DNA of 64,000 nt from Frigoribacterium endophyticum (GTDB lineage Bacteria; Actinomycetota; Actinomycetes; Actinomycetales; Microbacteriaceae), in contig NZ_JAAOYV010000002.1 in the NCBI RefSeq assembly GCF_011759585.1, forward strand, positions 1,361,510 to 1,425,509, in the 5' to 3' direction. Shown here piece by piece: positions 1-7,421 of the stretch. Position 1 is the first letter of the stretch. Every line of letters starts with the position of its first letter. A model generated the notes under the pieces. That model was not told the origin of the DNA. It ran no database searches and saw nothing but the letters and a program-made list of their open reading frames with translations. The position numbers and the translations under genes are program-made.

Positions 1-484
1 GGTAGATGCCGACTTCCTGCAGGACCTGCGCGTCGTTCAGCTCGACTGCGTCGGAGACGACCACCGGAGCCGGAGCAGGAGGAGCGGCAGGTGCCGGAGC
101 GGGCGGAGCCGCCGGTGAGCTAGAGCGCGTCACCTGCTCCATCATCTTCAACTGGCGCCGGAGGACGACGTTCTCGGCCTCGAACTGGTGAGCGCGAGCC
201 TCAGCGTCGGGTCGACCGTCGAGGGAACCGACACCGGACGTGCTAGCGGCATGCTGTTGAGATGCGCCGTGGCCAGACGAGGCGGGCACGGTGGGCGCCG
301 GCGCTCGAGGCGGTGCAGGCGGCACCACGGCCGGCGCCGCACCGCCCTCCTCGATCCACAGCTGCCAGCCACCGGGCACGGGAGGCCAGTCGGCTGGAGG
401 CGTCCATCCGGCCGGGGGCTTCCATCCCGACGGGACAGGAGGCCAGCCGGGCGGAGGGTTGAACCGTCGCTCTCCGATCGTCAT
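1..484 (-). CDS. DUF4041-type protein, N-terminal part (runs off window)
   Basis: Only the first 161 codons lie in the window. The N-terminus (residues 8-43) is a Trp/Pro repeat with W at 14, 21, 27, 33, 40 and 43, spaced by PP or PV and Gly. This WPP-rich leader is common on actinobacterial proteins. A short coiled-coil-like stretch (about 90-115) and an Ala/Pro linker follow. The visible end, VELNDAQVLQEVGIY, matches the start of the DUF4041 domain, which in full-length proteins usually precedes a T5orf172/GIY-YIG-like domain. That C-terminal domain is outside the window and is not seen. The ATG overlaps the TGA of the 415-aa gene by 4 nt, so the two are probably co-translated. The family call rests on one short motif and should be confirmed with the rest of the gene. 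Confidence 0.6.
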   Translation of the reverse strand, partial: MTIGERRFNPPPGWPPVPSGWKPPAGWTPPADWPPVPGGWQLWIEEGGAAPAVVPPAPPRAPAPTVPASSGHGASQQHAASTSGVGSLDGRPDAEARAHQFEAENVVLRRQLKMMEQVTRSSSPAAPPAPAPAAPPAPAPVVVSDAVELNDAQVLQEVGIY

Positions 485-1728
485 GACCGACGGACGCCGG
501 AGCCGTCGACGGCAACCAGCGCAGACGGGTTCTTCGCCACGGCGGCACCGAGGTGCTGCAGCGTGGCCAGCGGCACGACGCCGCTGAGGTCGATCTCCAT
601 GAAGCTGTCACGCGGGGCAGCGACGGCGATCAGGGGGATGAACGCCGGGCGACCGGTCGCCGGGTCGTTGGTCTCCGGGCCGATCTCGGCCGAGATGGTC
701 TGGATTATGCCCCGGCGGTCAGCCTCGAAGATCTCGTGGAGCGACCGCAGGGCCACCTGGTGGAGGGCCCCGGCGTAGCGCTCCTTCGCCGCCGTCTGGG
801 TGAGTTGGGTCTCCGTGATCTCGTCGCTCGCCTTGACGTACCGGAAAGCCTTGATGGTGCGCAGGGCCTCGGGCGCCGGCACCGTCACGCGCAGCCGCAG
901 CTCCGCGGTCTCCGGGTCGAACTCGGCCTCGTGCTCGACCGGGAACGAGTCGGGGTAGACGGAGTTGGCGAGCACGATGCCCACGTACTCCTTGACCGCG
1001 TCGACGGCGCCGTAGGCGAGGCCGGCGATCAGGTCGTCGATCGAGGAGTTCTGCCCGGACGCCTTGGACTCACGGAAGCGGCACGACGCTTCGTAGCGCT
1101 CGCGCTCGACCGCGAGCAGCTGGACTCGACCGGCCTCGAGCTCCGCGTGCTCGCGAGCGGCTTCGGCGTCGCGGCCCGGGATCCAGTCCCGGTACGCCTC
1201 CCACTGGCTCCAGGCCTGCGCGAACTCGGCCTGCGCCCTCTGCTGCGCCTCGTCGAACTTCTTCTTCTTGCCGAACATGCCGGTGGGCACAGGAGGCTCG
1301 ACGTAGACCGGGGCCGGGGGGACCGGCGTCGGCAGCGGTGGGACGAGAGGTGTCTCGAGGTCCCAACGGGGGAAGGGCGGGTGCTCAACTCGGACCTTCA
1401 GGCTCTCGAGGTCGACGAAGTCGTCCACCTCGAGGGTGGCGGCGAGGAGCCCGTCGATCTCGGCGTACTCCAGCGCCAGGTCCTCGTTGAGCTCGTCGAC
1501 CTCTGCCGACCGCAGTTCGACGTAGGCTGCCTTGGCCTCGCGCTCGTACCGCTTGCGCTCCGCCTCACTGGCGCGGTCCGCGGCGGCGTTCGCCCGCTCC
1601 TGCGCGGCTCTGGCGCGCTGTGCCTGAGCGCGGGCCTGGGTCTGTGCCCGTGCCGCCGCGTTGGCGCGTGCCTGCGAGAGGCGCTGTTGGTGCTGCATCT
1701 CCGCGAGGATCCCGCGTCGTCGTGCCAT
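481..1728 (-). CDS. conserved hypothetical protein, 415 aa, partner of DUF4041 gene
   Basis: No named function. Residues 1-75 are a charged, Ala/Arg/Gln-rich helix (probable coiled coil). Residues 95-135 are acidic with the stretch EIDGLLAATLEVDDFVDLE, followed by a Pro-rich linker, a lysine cluster GKKKKFDEA near 150 and another helical region. The globular C-terminal half holds DDLIAGLAYGAVDAVKEYVG, SVYPDSFPV and VPLATLQHLGAAVAKNP. Similar proteins occur in many actinobacteria as conserved hypotheticals (family recollection). There is no signal peptide or membrane segment, so it is probably cytosolic. ATG with GGAG about 9 nt upstream. It is the first gene of a two-gene unit, and a role in defence or DNA metabolism is only a guess from the neighbour. 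Confidence 0.75.
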   Translation of the reverse strand: MARRRGILAEMQHQQRLSQARANAAARAQTQARAQAQRARAAQERANAAADRASEAERKRYEREAKAAYVELRSAEVDELNEDLALEYAEIDGLLAATLEVDDFVDLESLKVRVEHPPFPRWDLETPLVPPLPTPVPPAPVYVEPPVPTGMFGKKKKFDEAQQRAQAEFAQAWSQWEAYRDWIPGRDAEAAREHAELEAGRVQLLAVERERYEASCRFRESKASGQNSSIDDLIAGLAYGAVDAVKEYVGIVLANSVYPDSFPVEHEAEFDPETAELRLRVTVPAPEALRTIKAFRYVKASDEITETQLTQTAAKERYAGALHQVALRSLHEIFEADRRGIIQTISAEIGPETNDPATGRPAFIPLIAVAAPRDSFMEIDLSGVVPLATLQHLGAAVAKNPSALVAVDGSGVRRS

Positions 1729-1763
1729 GCCCTGATCTCCATCGCTCGTGAACGAAGCTCACT

Positions 1764-1787
1764 GTACTGAACAATTCCGCTCAGTAC
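1764..1787. promoter_or_regulatory. candidate operator GTACTGA-N10-TCAGTAC
   Basis: Perfect 7-bp inverted repeat with a 10-nt, locally AT-richer spacer, 36 nt upstream of the 415-aa gene start. The spacing between half-site centres (17 nt) fits a dimeric repressor. No regulator gene is adjacent, so the cognate factor is unknown. Confidence 0.4.
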
Positions 1788-1788
1788 G

Positions 1789-1800
1789 GAACGCCTGTTC
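1789..1800. promoter_or_regulatory. possible LexA (SOS) box GAACGCCTGTTC
   Basis: Contains perfect GAAC and GTTC half-sites with a 4-nt spacer, the core of Gram-positive and actinobacterial LexA boxes. It lies about 60 nt upstream of the 415-aa/DUF4041 unit and immediately beyond the inverted repeat at 1764-1787. About one such core is expected by chance in a window this size, so it is suggestive only. Confidence 0.35.
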
Positions 1801-1959
1801 GGGGGTCGGCGACCGGCCTGCGAGGTCGATGCTGTTCGGCCCGACGGCCGAGATCACCAGGTCGAGGTGGGCCAGGAAGCGGGGCACGCTCCCTCGCTCA
1901 GCCCCGCGGGCAACGCATGTTCGCAGGCGAACGACTCGTCGGCCGGAGGCCCCAACGCC

Positions 1960-2014
1960 CAGTTGCCATTTTGAGGGGTCGAGGGCTCCTCCTGGGCCCT
2001 CAAAGTGGCAACTG
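1960..2014. repeat. dispersed palindrome family A, copy 1
   Basis: Arms 1960-1977 and 1997-2014 match at 17 of 18 positions (CAGTTGCCATTTTGAGGG against its complement) around a 19-nt loop. Related copies lie at 41241-41307 and 57970-58030. This copy sits in the 441-nt gap 1729-2169 between divergent genes, which otherwise holds the two operator candidates upstream of the minus-strand unit and a copy of the 13-mer GACCCGCGCCTCC at 2033-2045. Confidence 0.8.
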
Positions 2015-2169
2015 AGGCTGGCCCGGGGAGGTGACCCGCGCCTCCTCGGGTCTCGGGGGGTGCAGCCGGCAGGCCTTCCGGCCCGATGGCTGCGATGATC
2101 GAGGCGGGGGTGCTCGCGCGCGGGCACAGGGGCGACGTCCGTCTCGACCCCGCCGCGCCGAGGAGGACC

Positions 2170-2664
2170 GTGTCGAAGCCTGGAACGACCCGCGAGCCGC
2201 CGAAGCCGTTCACGGCGCAGCAGAAGCGCGACCTCCGGACGTCGCTGATCATCATCGGCGTGGCCGTCGCCGGGTTCGCCGTGCTGATCGTCGGGGCCCT
2301 CTTCTGGGACCACGCGGCGTTCCCGCGCGAGCTCGCGGAGTCCACGCCGCACAGCGTGCTCCAGGAGGAGCGCTCGGACCCCGCCACCTGGTCGTACGTC
2401 GACGACGACCTCGTGACGCGGCCCCTGGGGGAGTGCGTCCGCATCGACGGCTGGCGGCTGCAGCGCCCCTGGCAGTGCACCTCGGCCGACGGCAGCCACG
2501 TCCTCACCTTCCTGTACTCGACGGGGCGCCACGGCAGCGGTCTCCGTGACCAGACCCTCACCGTCCGGGGCGAGGACGTCCCGATCGAGTGCACCCGGGG
2601 CGGCGCGTGGCACGCGGCGTACTACTGCGCGCCGGAGTCCGCGCTCCCGGCGGACGCGGAGTAG
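2170..2664 (+). CDS. hypothetical protein with one membrane anchor, 164 aa
   Basis: Unrecognised. From the GTG at 2170 the protein has a short cytoplasmic N-terminus rich in Lys/Pro, one membrane span (LIIIGVAVAGFAVLIVGALFW, about residues 28-48) and an exported C-terminal domain with four cysteines (GECVRIDG, WQCTS, IECTRGG, YYCAPES) that could form two disulfides. An ATG at 2086 is in frame, but the residues between them look non-coding, and AGGAGG at 2161-2166 precedes the GTG, although with a tight 3-nt gap. It stands alone between divergent and convergent neighbours. Topology N-in/C-out is inference. Confidence 0.65.
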   Translation: MSKPGTTREPPKPFTAQQKRDLRTSLIIIGVAVAGFAVLIVGALFWDHAAFPRELAESTPHSVLQEERSDPATWSYVDDDLVTRPLGECVRIDGWRLQRPWQCTSADGSHVLTFLYSTGRHGSGLRDQTLTVRGEDVPIECTRGGAWHAAYYCAPESALPADAE

Positions 2665-2725
2665 CAGCGCCGGACCACCGGCCGCGTGTCTCGGGGAGGC
2701 GCTGGTCACCTGACCCGCGCCTCCG

Positions 2726-3271
2726 TCAGTTGCCGGTCGCGTCGAGCAGGGCCGCGACGGCCTCGTCGACGGTGTCGTGGGTGGTCAGCGTCGTGGTGGG
2801 GGTGGCAGCCTGCCAGCCCTCGCCGGGGCGCCCGCGGAGGGAGCCGACGCGGTCGATGTAGCGACCACTGTCGTCCGTGGCCGACGACGAGAAGACGGCG
2901 AACTCCACGAGGAGGCCCGGACCCGTGGGGACGGGACTGACGACCGACCCCCGCGGGCCGGGGAACGGCTCGGTGGCGCCCACGGCTGTCATGTCGGCCA
3001 CGTACGAAGCGTGCCGATCGGCCCTGATGATCTCGAGGTCGCGACCTGCCCGCCCCCGCGCGAGGCCGTCGTCGAGGGCGTCCGACTCGGAGTCGTAGAC
3101 GGTCGTCCGCCCCCACGGCGACGCACGTTCGCCGGTCGCCCAGACCCGGTAACCCCCGGTGTCGCCCGTCGCGACCACGACCATGTCGGTGTCGTTCAGG
3201 TGCGGCTCGAAGATCTTCATGCGCAGGCCCTCCGCGTCGCGCAGGGCGCGGGCCTCGTCGACGGTCGTCAT
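2726..3271 (-). CDS. hypothetical protein, 181 aa
   Basis: No recognised domain. Soluble, mixed alpha/beta composition with the N-terminal stretch TVDEARALRDAEGLRMKIFE, a Gly/Val-rich core (MVVVATGDTGGYRVWATG) and a C-terminal helix DTVDEAVAALLDATGN. There is no signal peptide or membrane segment. Codon use is the same high-GC type as its neighbours, which supports it as a real gene. GAGG lies about 10 nt upstream of the ATG. It converges on the gene ending at 2664, with family-repeat DNA (13-mer at 2712-2724) between them. Confidence 0.65.
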   Translation of the reverse strand: MTTVDEARALRDAEGLRMKIFEPHLNDTDMVVVATGDTGGYRVWATGERASPWGRTTVYDSESDALDDGLARGRAGRDLEIIRADRHASYVADMTAVGATEPFPGPRGSVVSPVPTGPGLLVEFAVFSSSATDDSGRYIDRVGSLRGRPGEGWQAATPTTTLTTHDTVDEAVAALLDATGN

Positions 3272-3381
3272 GCGTCAGGCCTCGAGGTCGGTCGTGTCGG
3301 TCATCTCTGTCCCCCGTCGATGGCACCGTCAGGAGCGGCGGCTCGTCGTCGATCTTGGCACTGCCTTCCGCAGGCTCAAGT

Positions 3382-3412
<31 letters not shown>

Positions 3413-3528
3413 TGACGCTGCCGGTGGGAGGCGACAGCCTGAGCAGGACTCGGTGACGAGGCAGCGCGACGTCGCACCGCAGGGCGCCCGCCTCCTCACC
3501 GGCCACCCCACGGAACGGATGAGGGACC

Positions 3529-4176
3529 ATGACGACGCTCACCACACGCGCCCTGGCCTGCGCGGCCACGGGCGCCGTCGCGCTCGTCCTCTCCGGCTGC
3601 GCCTCGAGCCCCGCAGAGCAGAGCCCGCCGCCCGCGTCGACGCGAGCCACAGCGGCCGCCGCCGCCCAGGAGCTGACCACCCGCACGACCGTCCTCAGCC
3701 GCGACGGCAGCGCGGCCCCGGTGCTCTGCCTCGACGTCGTCCTCGAGTCGTACCCGCCGATCTGCGACGGACCGGCCGTGCAGGGCTGGGACTGGTCGGG
3801 CCTCGAGGGCGCCGAGACCGCCGCGGGCACGACCTGGGGCCGGTACGAGGTCACCGGCACGTGGGACGGGACGGCGCTCACCGTGACCTCCCCGGCCCGA
3901 CCGTGGGACGGCGTCGCCGTCGACCTCCTCACCCCCAGCTCGTCCGACACCGCAGGCACGGCAGCGTCACCGGCCGTGACCGCTGCCGTCGAGGACTACC
4001 GCGCGGCGATCGGCACCGACGGCACCGTGCTCGGCGTCGAGGAGCTCGACGGTCGGGCCCGCGTCCACGTCATCGTCGACGACGGCACCCTGCAGCGGTC
4101 GGCGGACGAGCGCTACGGCCCCGGCGTCGTCGTCATCGACCCGGCGCTCGAGCCGGCCGCCGACTCCGCGAGCTGA
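3529..4176 (+). CDS. secreted lipoprotein, 215 aa, unknown function
   Basis: The N-terminus MTTLTTRALACAATGAVALV is a lipoprotein signal peptide ending in the lipobox LSGC (Cys at about residue 24), so the mature protein should be lipid-anchored outside the membrane. An Ala/Ser/Thr/Pro-rich linker follows, then a domain with two Cys (VLCLDVVLESYPPICDG) and WDWSGLEGAET. The C-terminal half (VLGVEELDGRARVHVIVDDGTLQ) looks like a beta-rich substrate- or ligand-binding fold. No named family was recognised. ATG is preceded by GGATGAGGG. It converges on the antiporter gene with only 38 nt between stops. Confidence 0.75.
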   Translation: MTTLTTRALACAATGAVALVLSGCASSPAEQSPPPASTRATAAAAAQELTTRTTVLSRDGSAAPVLCLDVVLESYPPICDGPAVQGWDWSGLEGAETAAGTTWGRYEVTGTWDGTALTVTSPARPWDGVAVDLLTPSSSDTAGTAASPAVTAAVEDYRAAIGTDGTVLGVEELDGRARVHVIVDDGTLQRSADERYGPGVVVIDPALEPAADSAS

Positions 4177-4214
4177 TCCGGCGGTCCTGGGCACCAGTCC
4201 GCCGTCAGTCGCCG

Positions 4215-6068
4215 TCAGTCCGCGAGCCGCCCGCGCAGCGCGATCGCGATCTCCGAGGCGTCGAGGTTCGCGAGGGCGTCGGCCAGCACGTCGGCGTCGA
4301 AGAGGCCGTTGTCGCGTGCGTCGAGCAAGGCTGACCGCTGCGCCGCCAGCATCGCGAGGGTGTGCGCCACCGACGCGTCGAACGCCTCCTTCGAGCGCTC
4401 GAGCACCGGCGCCTCGGGGGCCGGCACGGCGTCGCCGCTCGCGCGCATCAGCTCGAAGATCCTCGTCCGCTCCGACTCGTTGCATTCGTGCAGCTCCGCC
4501 TCGTCGACCGGCGGCGACAGCCGCTTCAGCAACGGACCGACCGTCCCGCCCTGCACCAGCAGCGACAGCGCCGCCACCGCGAACGCGATCAGCACCAGCA
4601 CCGGACGCTGCGGCGTGTCCTCCGGCAGCGTCTGCGCCGCCGCGACCGTCACCGCACCGCGCATCCCCGCCCACACGACCGCCGTCCCGTCCCGCCACCC
4701 GAGCGGCTGCCTCAGGAAGTACTCGATGTCGGCCAGGCCCTGCGTCACCCGCCTCGTGAACTGGTCGAGCGTCCGCTGCGAGGGGGTCCGCGACGACGTG
4801 CGCCGCGATGACGTGCGCCGCGACCGGGTGCGGGAGGCGCGGCGCGGGGCCGTGCGGGAGCCTCCGGAGCCGAGACTGGGGGAGGGGGACGGCGACGCGA
4901 CCTCCGCGGGGGCGGGCACCGCGACTCCCTCAGGCCCGGCCTCGGCGGCGAGCTGCGACGGGCCGGAGCGACCGCGCCGGTTCATCTCGGCGAAGGGCCC
5001 GACGGCCCCCTCGGTGCGGATCTGCTCGTGCATGCTCTGCACCCGCGGCTGCATCGCCTCGGCGTGCCGCGCCCTCGCCGACAGCACCCGCAGCAGCGGC
5101 GCCACGTACGCCGCCCGCACCACGATCGTCAGCACCAGCGCGCCCACCGCGATCAGCAGCGCCGGCGCCACCCCGGCGTGGTCCTCCTGCACGTCGACCA
5201 CGATCGACCGGATCTGCAGGCCCATCGTCAGGAACACCGCACCCTCGAGCACCAGCTCGACCGTGCGCCAGTTCTGCGAGTCGGAGAGGCGGTTCTGCGG
5301 CGACAGCTCGCGCGGGGCCCGCACCCCGGTCACCAGGCCCGCGACCACCGCCGCCACGAGCCCGGAGGCCCCGACGGCGCTCGCCGGCAGCGACGCCACG
5401 AAGGGCACCGCGAACGAGATCACCGTGTTGACGGTCGAGTCCGTCACCCTCCGCCGCAGCGCCAGGTTGGCCGCCCCGACGACGAGCCCGATCACCAGGG
5501 CCACGACGACCGAGTACGCGAACGTGCCGACGGCGCCCCAGACCGAGAAGGAGGCGGCGGTCGCCACGATCGCCGTCCGCAACAGCACCAGCGCGGTCGC
5601 GTCGTTGAGCAGGCTCTCGCCGTCGAGCATGGCGACCACCCGCTTCGACACCGACGTCTGCCGCACGATCGACGTCGCGACCGCGTCGGTCGGGCTGATC
5701 ACCGCGCCGAGCGCCACGCCCCACGCGAAGCCGAGGTCGGGCAGCACCAGCATGAAGAAGACGCCGAGCACGAGGGCGCTCGCCACCACCAGCACGACCG
5801 ACAGGCCGCTGATCGCGCCGAACTCGCGCCGGAAGTTCATCGCCGGCATCGACACCGCCGACGAGTAGAGCAGCGGCGGCAGAACCCCGGCGAGGATCAG
5901 CTCGGGGTCGATCTCGACCGCCGCGAACGCGGGCAGGAAGCTCGCGCCCACCCCGATCGCCACGAGCAGCAGGGGAGCGGCGACCCTCAGGCGCGGCCCG
6001 ACGAGCGTCGCGGCCGCGATCACGAGCAGCGCGGTCATCAGCACCGCGAGCAGCTCGGTGACCTCCAT
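4215..6068 (-). CDS. CPA1-family Na+/H+ antiporter
   Basis: Membrane cation/proton exchanger. About 11-12 hydrophobic spans in residues 1-330, then a short final membrane block near 455-510 and a cytosolic helical tail. The core motif GAVISPTDAVATSIVR (about 125-140), followed by LDGESLLNDATALVL, is the CPA1 cation-binding region with the conserved ND pair. Length (617 aa) is long for the family because of a Ser/Arg/Thr/Pro-rich insertion at about residues 390-445 (RRTSSRRTSSRTPSQRT), which contains low-complexity DNA resembling the dispersed GGAGGCGCGG element. Its ATG overlaps the upstream HTH gene's TGA by 1 nt (TGATG), indicating translational coupling. Ion specificity cannot be read from sequence. 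Confidence 0.93.
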   Translation of the reverse strand: MEVTELLAVLMTALLVIAAATLVGPRLRVAAPLLLVAIGVGASFLPAFAAVEIDPELILAGVLPPLLYSSAVSMPAMNFRREFGAISGLSVVLVVASALVLGVFFMLVLPDLGFAWGVALGAVISPTDAVATSIVRQTSVSKRVVAMLDGESLLNDATALVLLRTAIVATAASFSVWGAVGTFAYSVVVALVIGLVVGAANLALRRRVTDSTVNTVISFAVPFVASLPASAVGASGLVAAVVAGLVTGVRAPRELSPQNRLSDSQNWRTVELVLEGAVFLTMGLQIRSIVVDVQEDHAGVAPALLIAVGALVLTIVVRAAYVAPLLRVLSARARHAEAMQPRVQSMHEQIRTEGAVGPFAEMNRRGRSGPSQLAAEAGPEGVAVPAPAEVASPSPSPSLGSGGSRTAPRRASRTRSRRTSSRRTSSRTPSQRTLDQFTRRVTQGLADIEYFLRQPLGWRDGTAVVWAGMRGAVTVAAAQTLPEDTPQRPVLVLIAFAVAALSLLVQGGTVGPLLKRLSPPVDEAELHECNESERTRIFELMRASGDAVPAPEAPVLERSKEAFDASVAHTLAMLAAQRSALLDARDNGLFDADVLADALANLDASEIAIALRGRLAD

Positions 6069-6733
6069 CAGGCCTCGAGCAGGATGCGCAGCGCGGCGAC
6101 GAGCGCCTTCACGTCGGCCCGGAGCGCGGCGGCCTCGGCCTCGAGGGCGGCGGCACGGCCGGCGGGGGCGGGGGGAGCGGGCTCGAAGGAGAAGGGAGCG
6201 GGGGAGGCGGGCTGCGGGTCGCGTGTCGGCTCCGCGTCGGGGGCGGTGTCGAGGTCGTCCTCGTCCTCGGCGTCGTCCTGGTCCAGCTCGTCGTCCGTCG
6301 GCTCCAGATCGGGCTCGGGCTCGTCCGTGTCCTCCGTCGCGGGCGCCGGCTCGGCGTCGTCCTCCGTGACCACCGACTCCTCGGCGACCGGCTCGTCCGC
6401 GTCGGTCGGCTCCGCCGCCGCGGCGTCCACCTCGTCGGCGACCGCCTGGTCGTCCTCAGCGTCCTCGCCCGCGGGGGGCGCCTCCTCGAGGGCCGGGGCG
6501 GGCTTCGACGTGCGGACGACCTGCGAGAACTTGGGGCGCGGCTTCTTGGGCGCGGCCGCGGACTCGGGCGACGCCTCCTCGACCCAGTCGGCGAGGGTCT
6601 GCCGGGGCACGCTGAACTCGTCGGAGACCACCGTGAGCACGTTGCGGTCGCCCGGGTTGGTCATCCTGCGCTGGAGGACCCGCGCGGTCGCGGCCTCCTT
6701 CGTGGCGTCGTCGTACCACTCGTCGAAAGGCAT
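6068..6733 (-). CDS. HTH / acidic linker / coiled-coil protein coupled to antiporter, 221 aa
   Basis: Residues 1-55 form a helix-turn-helix-like region (NVLTVVSDEFSVPRQTLADWV) resembling the N-terminal domain of IS3-type transposase OrfA. The middle (about 85-190) is extremely Asp/Glu-rich low complexity, and the C-terminus (AAALEAEAAALRADVKALVAALRIL) is a coiled coil. No catalytic domain. It might be a domesticated DNA-binding protein or an acidic regulator of the antiporter it is coupled to; neither is proven. No Shine-Dalgarno is seen, but TAGAAT at 6740-6745 sits 6 nt before the ATG, so a leaderless transcript is likely. Confidence 0.75.
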   Translation of the reverse strand: MPFDEWYDDATKEAATARVLQRRMTNPGDRNVLTVVSDEFSVPRQTLADWVEEASPESAAAPKKPRPKFSQVVRTSKPAPALEEAPPAGEDAEDDQAVADEVDAAAAEPTDADEPVAEESVVTEDDAEPAPATEDTDEPEPDLEPTDDELDQDDAEDEDDLDTAPDAEPTRDPQPASPAPFSFEPAPPAPAGRAAALEAEAAALRADVKALVAALRILLEA

Positions 6734-6739
6734 GCGCTG

Positions 6740-6745
6740 ATTCTA
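6740..6745 (-). promoter_or_regulatory. -10 element TAGAAT, leaderless start
   Basis: TAGAAT with a 6-nt gap to the ATG at 6733 and no Shine-Dalgarno. Transcription would begin at or next to the start codon of the HTH/antiporter unit. Confidence 0.6.
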
Positions 6746-6894
6746 GGGACGCTCCGGCGGATGGCCCGCGAGGTGCCGCCCTGCACGGGAGGATCGGTGC
6801 GACGTCACGACCGCGACGTCGACCTCCGCAGGGCCGCGGCCGTCGCGGTCGACGACTCCCTGCCCACCCCACGTCTCCCGGAGGCAGCACGACC

Positions 6895-7248
6895 ATGGCC
6901 GCCGATCACGCTCCCGCCGGACCCCGTCGCCGGCCAGCCCGCGGGGAGCTCCTGGTGTCGTACGTCATCCTCATCTGCGTCGCGTGGATCCTCGTCGTGA
7001 CGGTCTGCGTGGTCGCGTCCACCTTCTTCTACTTCCTGTACGGGTTCACCTTGTCGAACGACGGACAGAGCCCCCCGAAGCAGACTCAGCTCTTCGTCAT
7101 GACCATGACGATGAACGGCGCAGTCGCCCTCGCTGCCACCGCAGCCGCCGTGGCCTACACGGTGACGACACGGAGGTCGCTGGGCTTGTGGGTACCGGCC
7201 GTGGTGGCCGAGTCGTTCACGGTGTTCTGGGCGATCGCCTTCATCTAG
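6895..7248 (+). CDS. small membrane protein, 117 aa
   Basis: Unrecognised integral membrane protein. An Arg-rich cytosolic N-terminus is followed by three hydrophobic segments: about 20-48 (SYVILICVAWILVVTVCVVA and on), 67-90 (MTMNGAVALAATAAAVAYTV) and 98-117. GGAGG lies about 8 nt upstream of the ATG. It is divergent from the HTH/antiporter unit and converges on the IPT/TIG gene across a hairpin at 7297-7325. Confidence 0.75.
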   Translation: MAADHAPAGPRRRPARGELLVSYVILICVAWILVVTVCVVASTFFYFLYGFTLSNDGQSPPKQTQLFVMTMTMNGAVALAATAAAVAYTVTTRRSLGLWVPAVVAESFTVFWAIAFI

Positions 7249-7296
7249 CGGTCCCTGCGGCCCAGACGGTGGACGCGGCTCAGCGGCGCACACCTA

Positions 7297-7325
7297 GAGG
7301 GCCCCGCTGATGCAGCGAGGCCCTC
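7297..7325. terminator. hairpin between convergent genes
   Basis: GAGGGCCCCGCT pairs with AGCGAGGCCCTC (11 of 12) around a 5-nt loop, in the 173-nt gap between the convergent genes ending at 7248 and 7422. There is no U-tract, as is usual in high-GC actinobacteria. It is probably bidirectional. Confidence 0.6.
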
Positions 7326-7421
7326 CGGTCGTGCGCCGGGCGGGGCTCACGGGGCCGAGGCCCCTGCCCGCCCGGCAGGTCGGTGCAGCGCGGTCAGCGC
7401 GCTGCGGTCACGGCGCCGCCG

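Noticed and set aside
2086-2169. Upstream ATG of the 164-aa membrane protein
   Set aside because: The extra residues are repeat-like and AGGAGG lies nearer the GTG at 2170.
6068-6733. The HTH protein as an IS3 transposase OrfA
   Set aside because: No OrfB, no inverted repeats, and a long acidic linker unlike OrfA; it is coupled to the antiporter gene.
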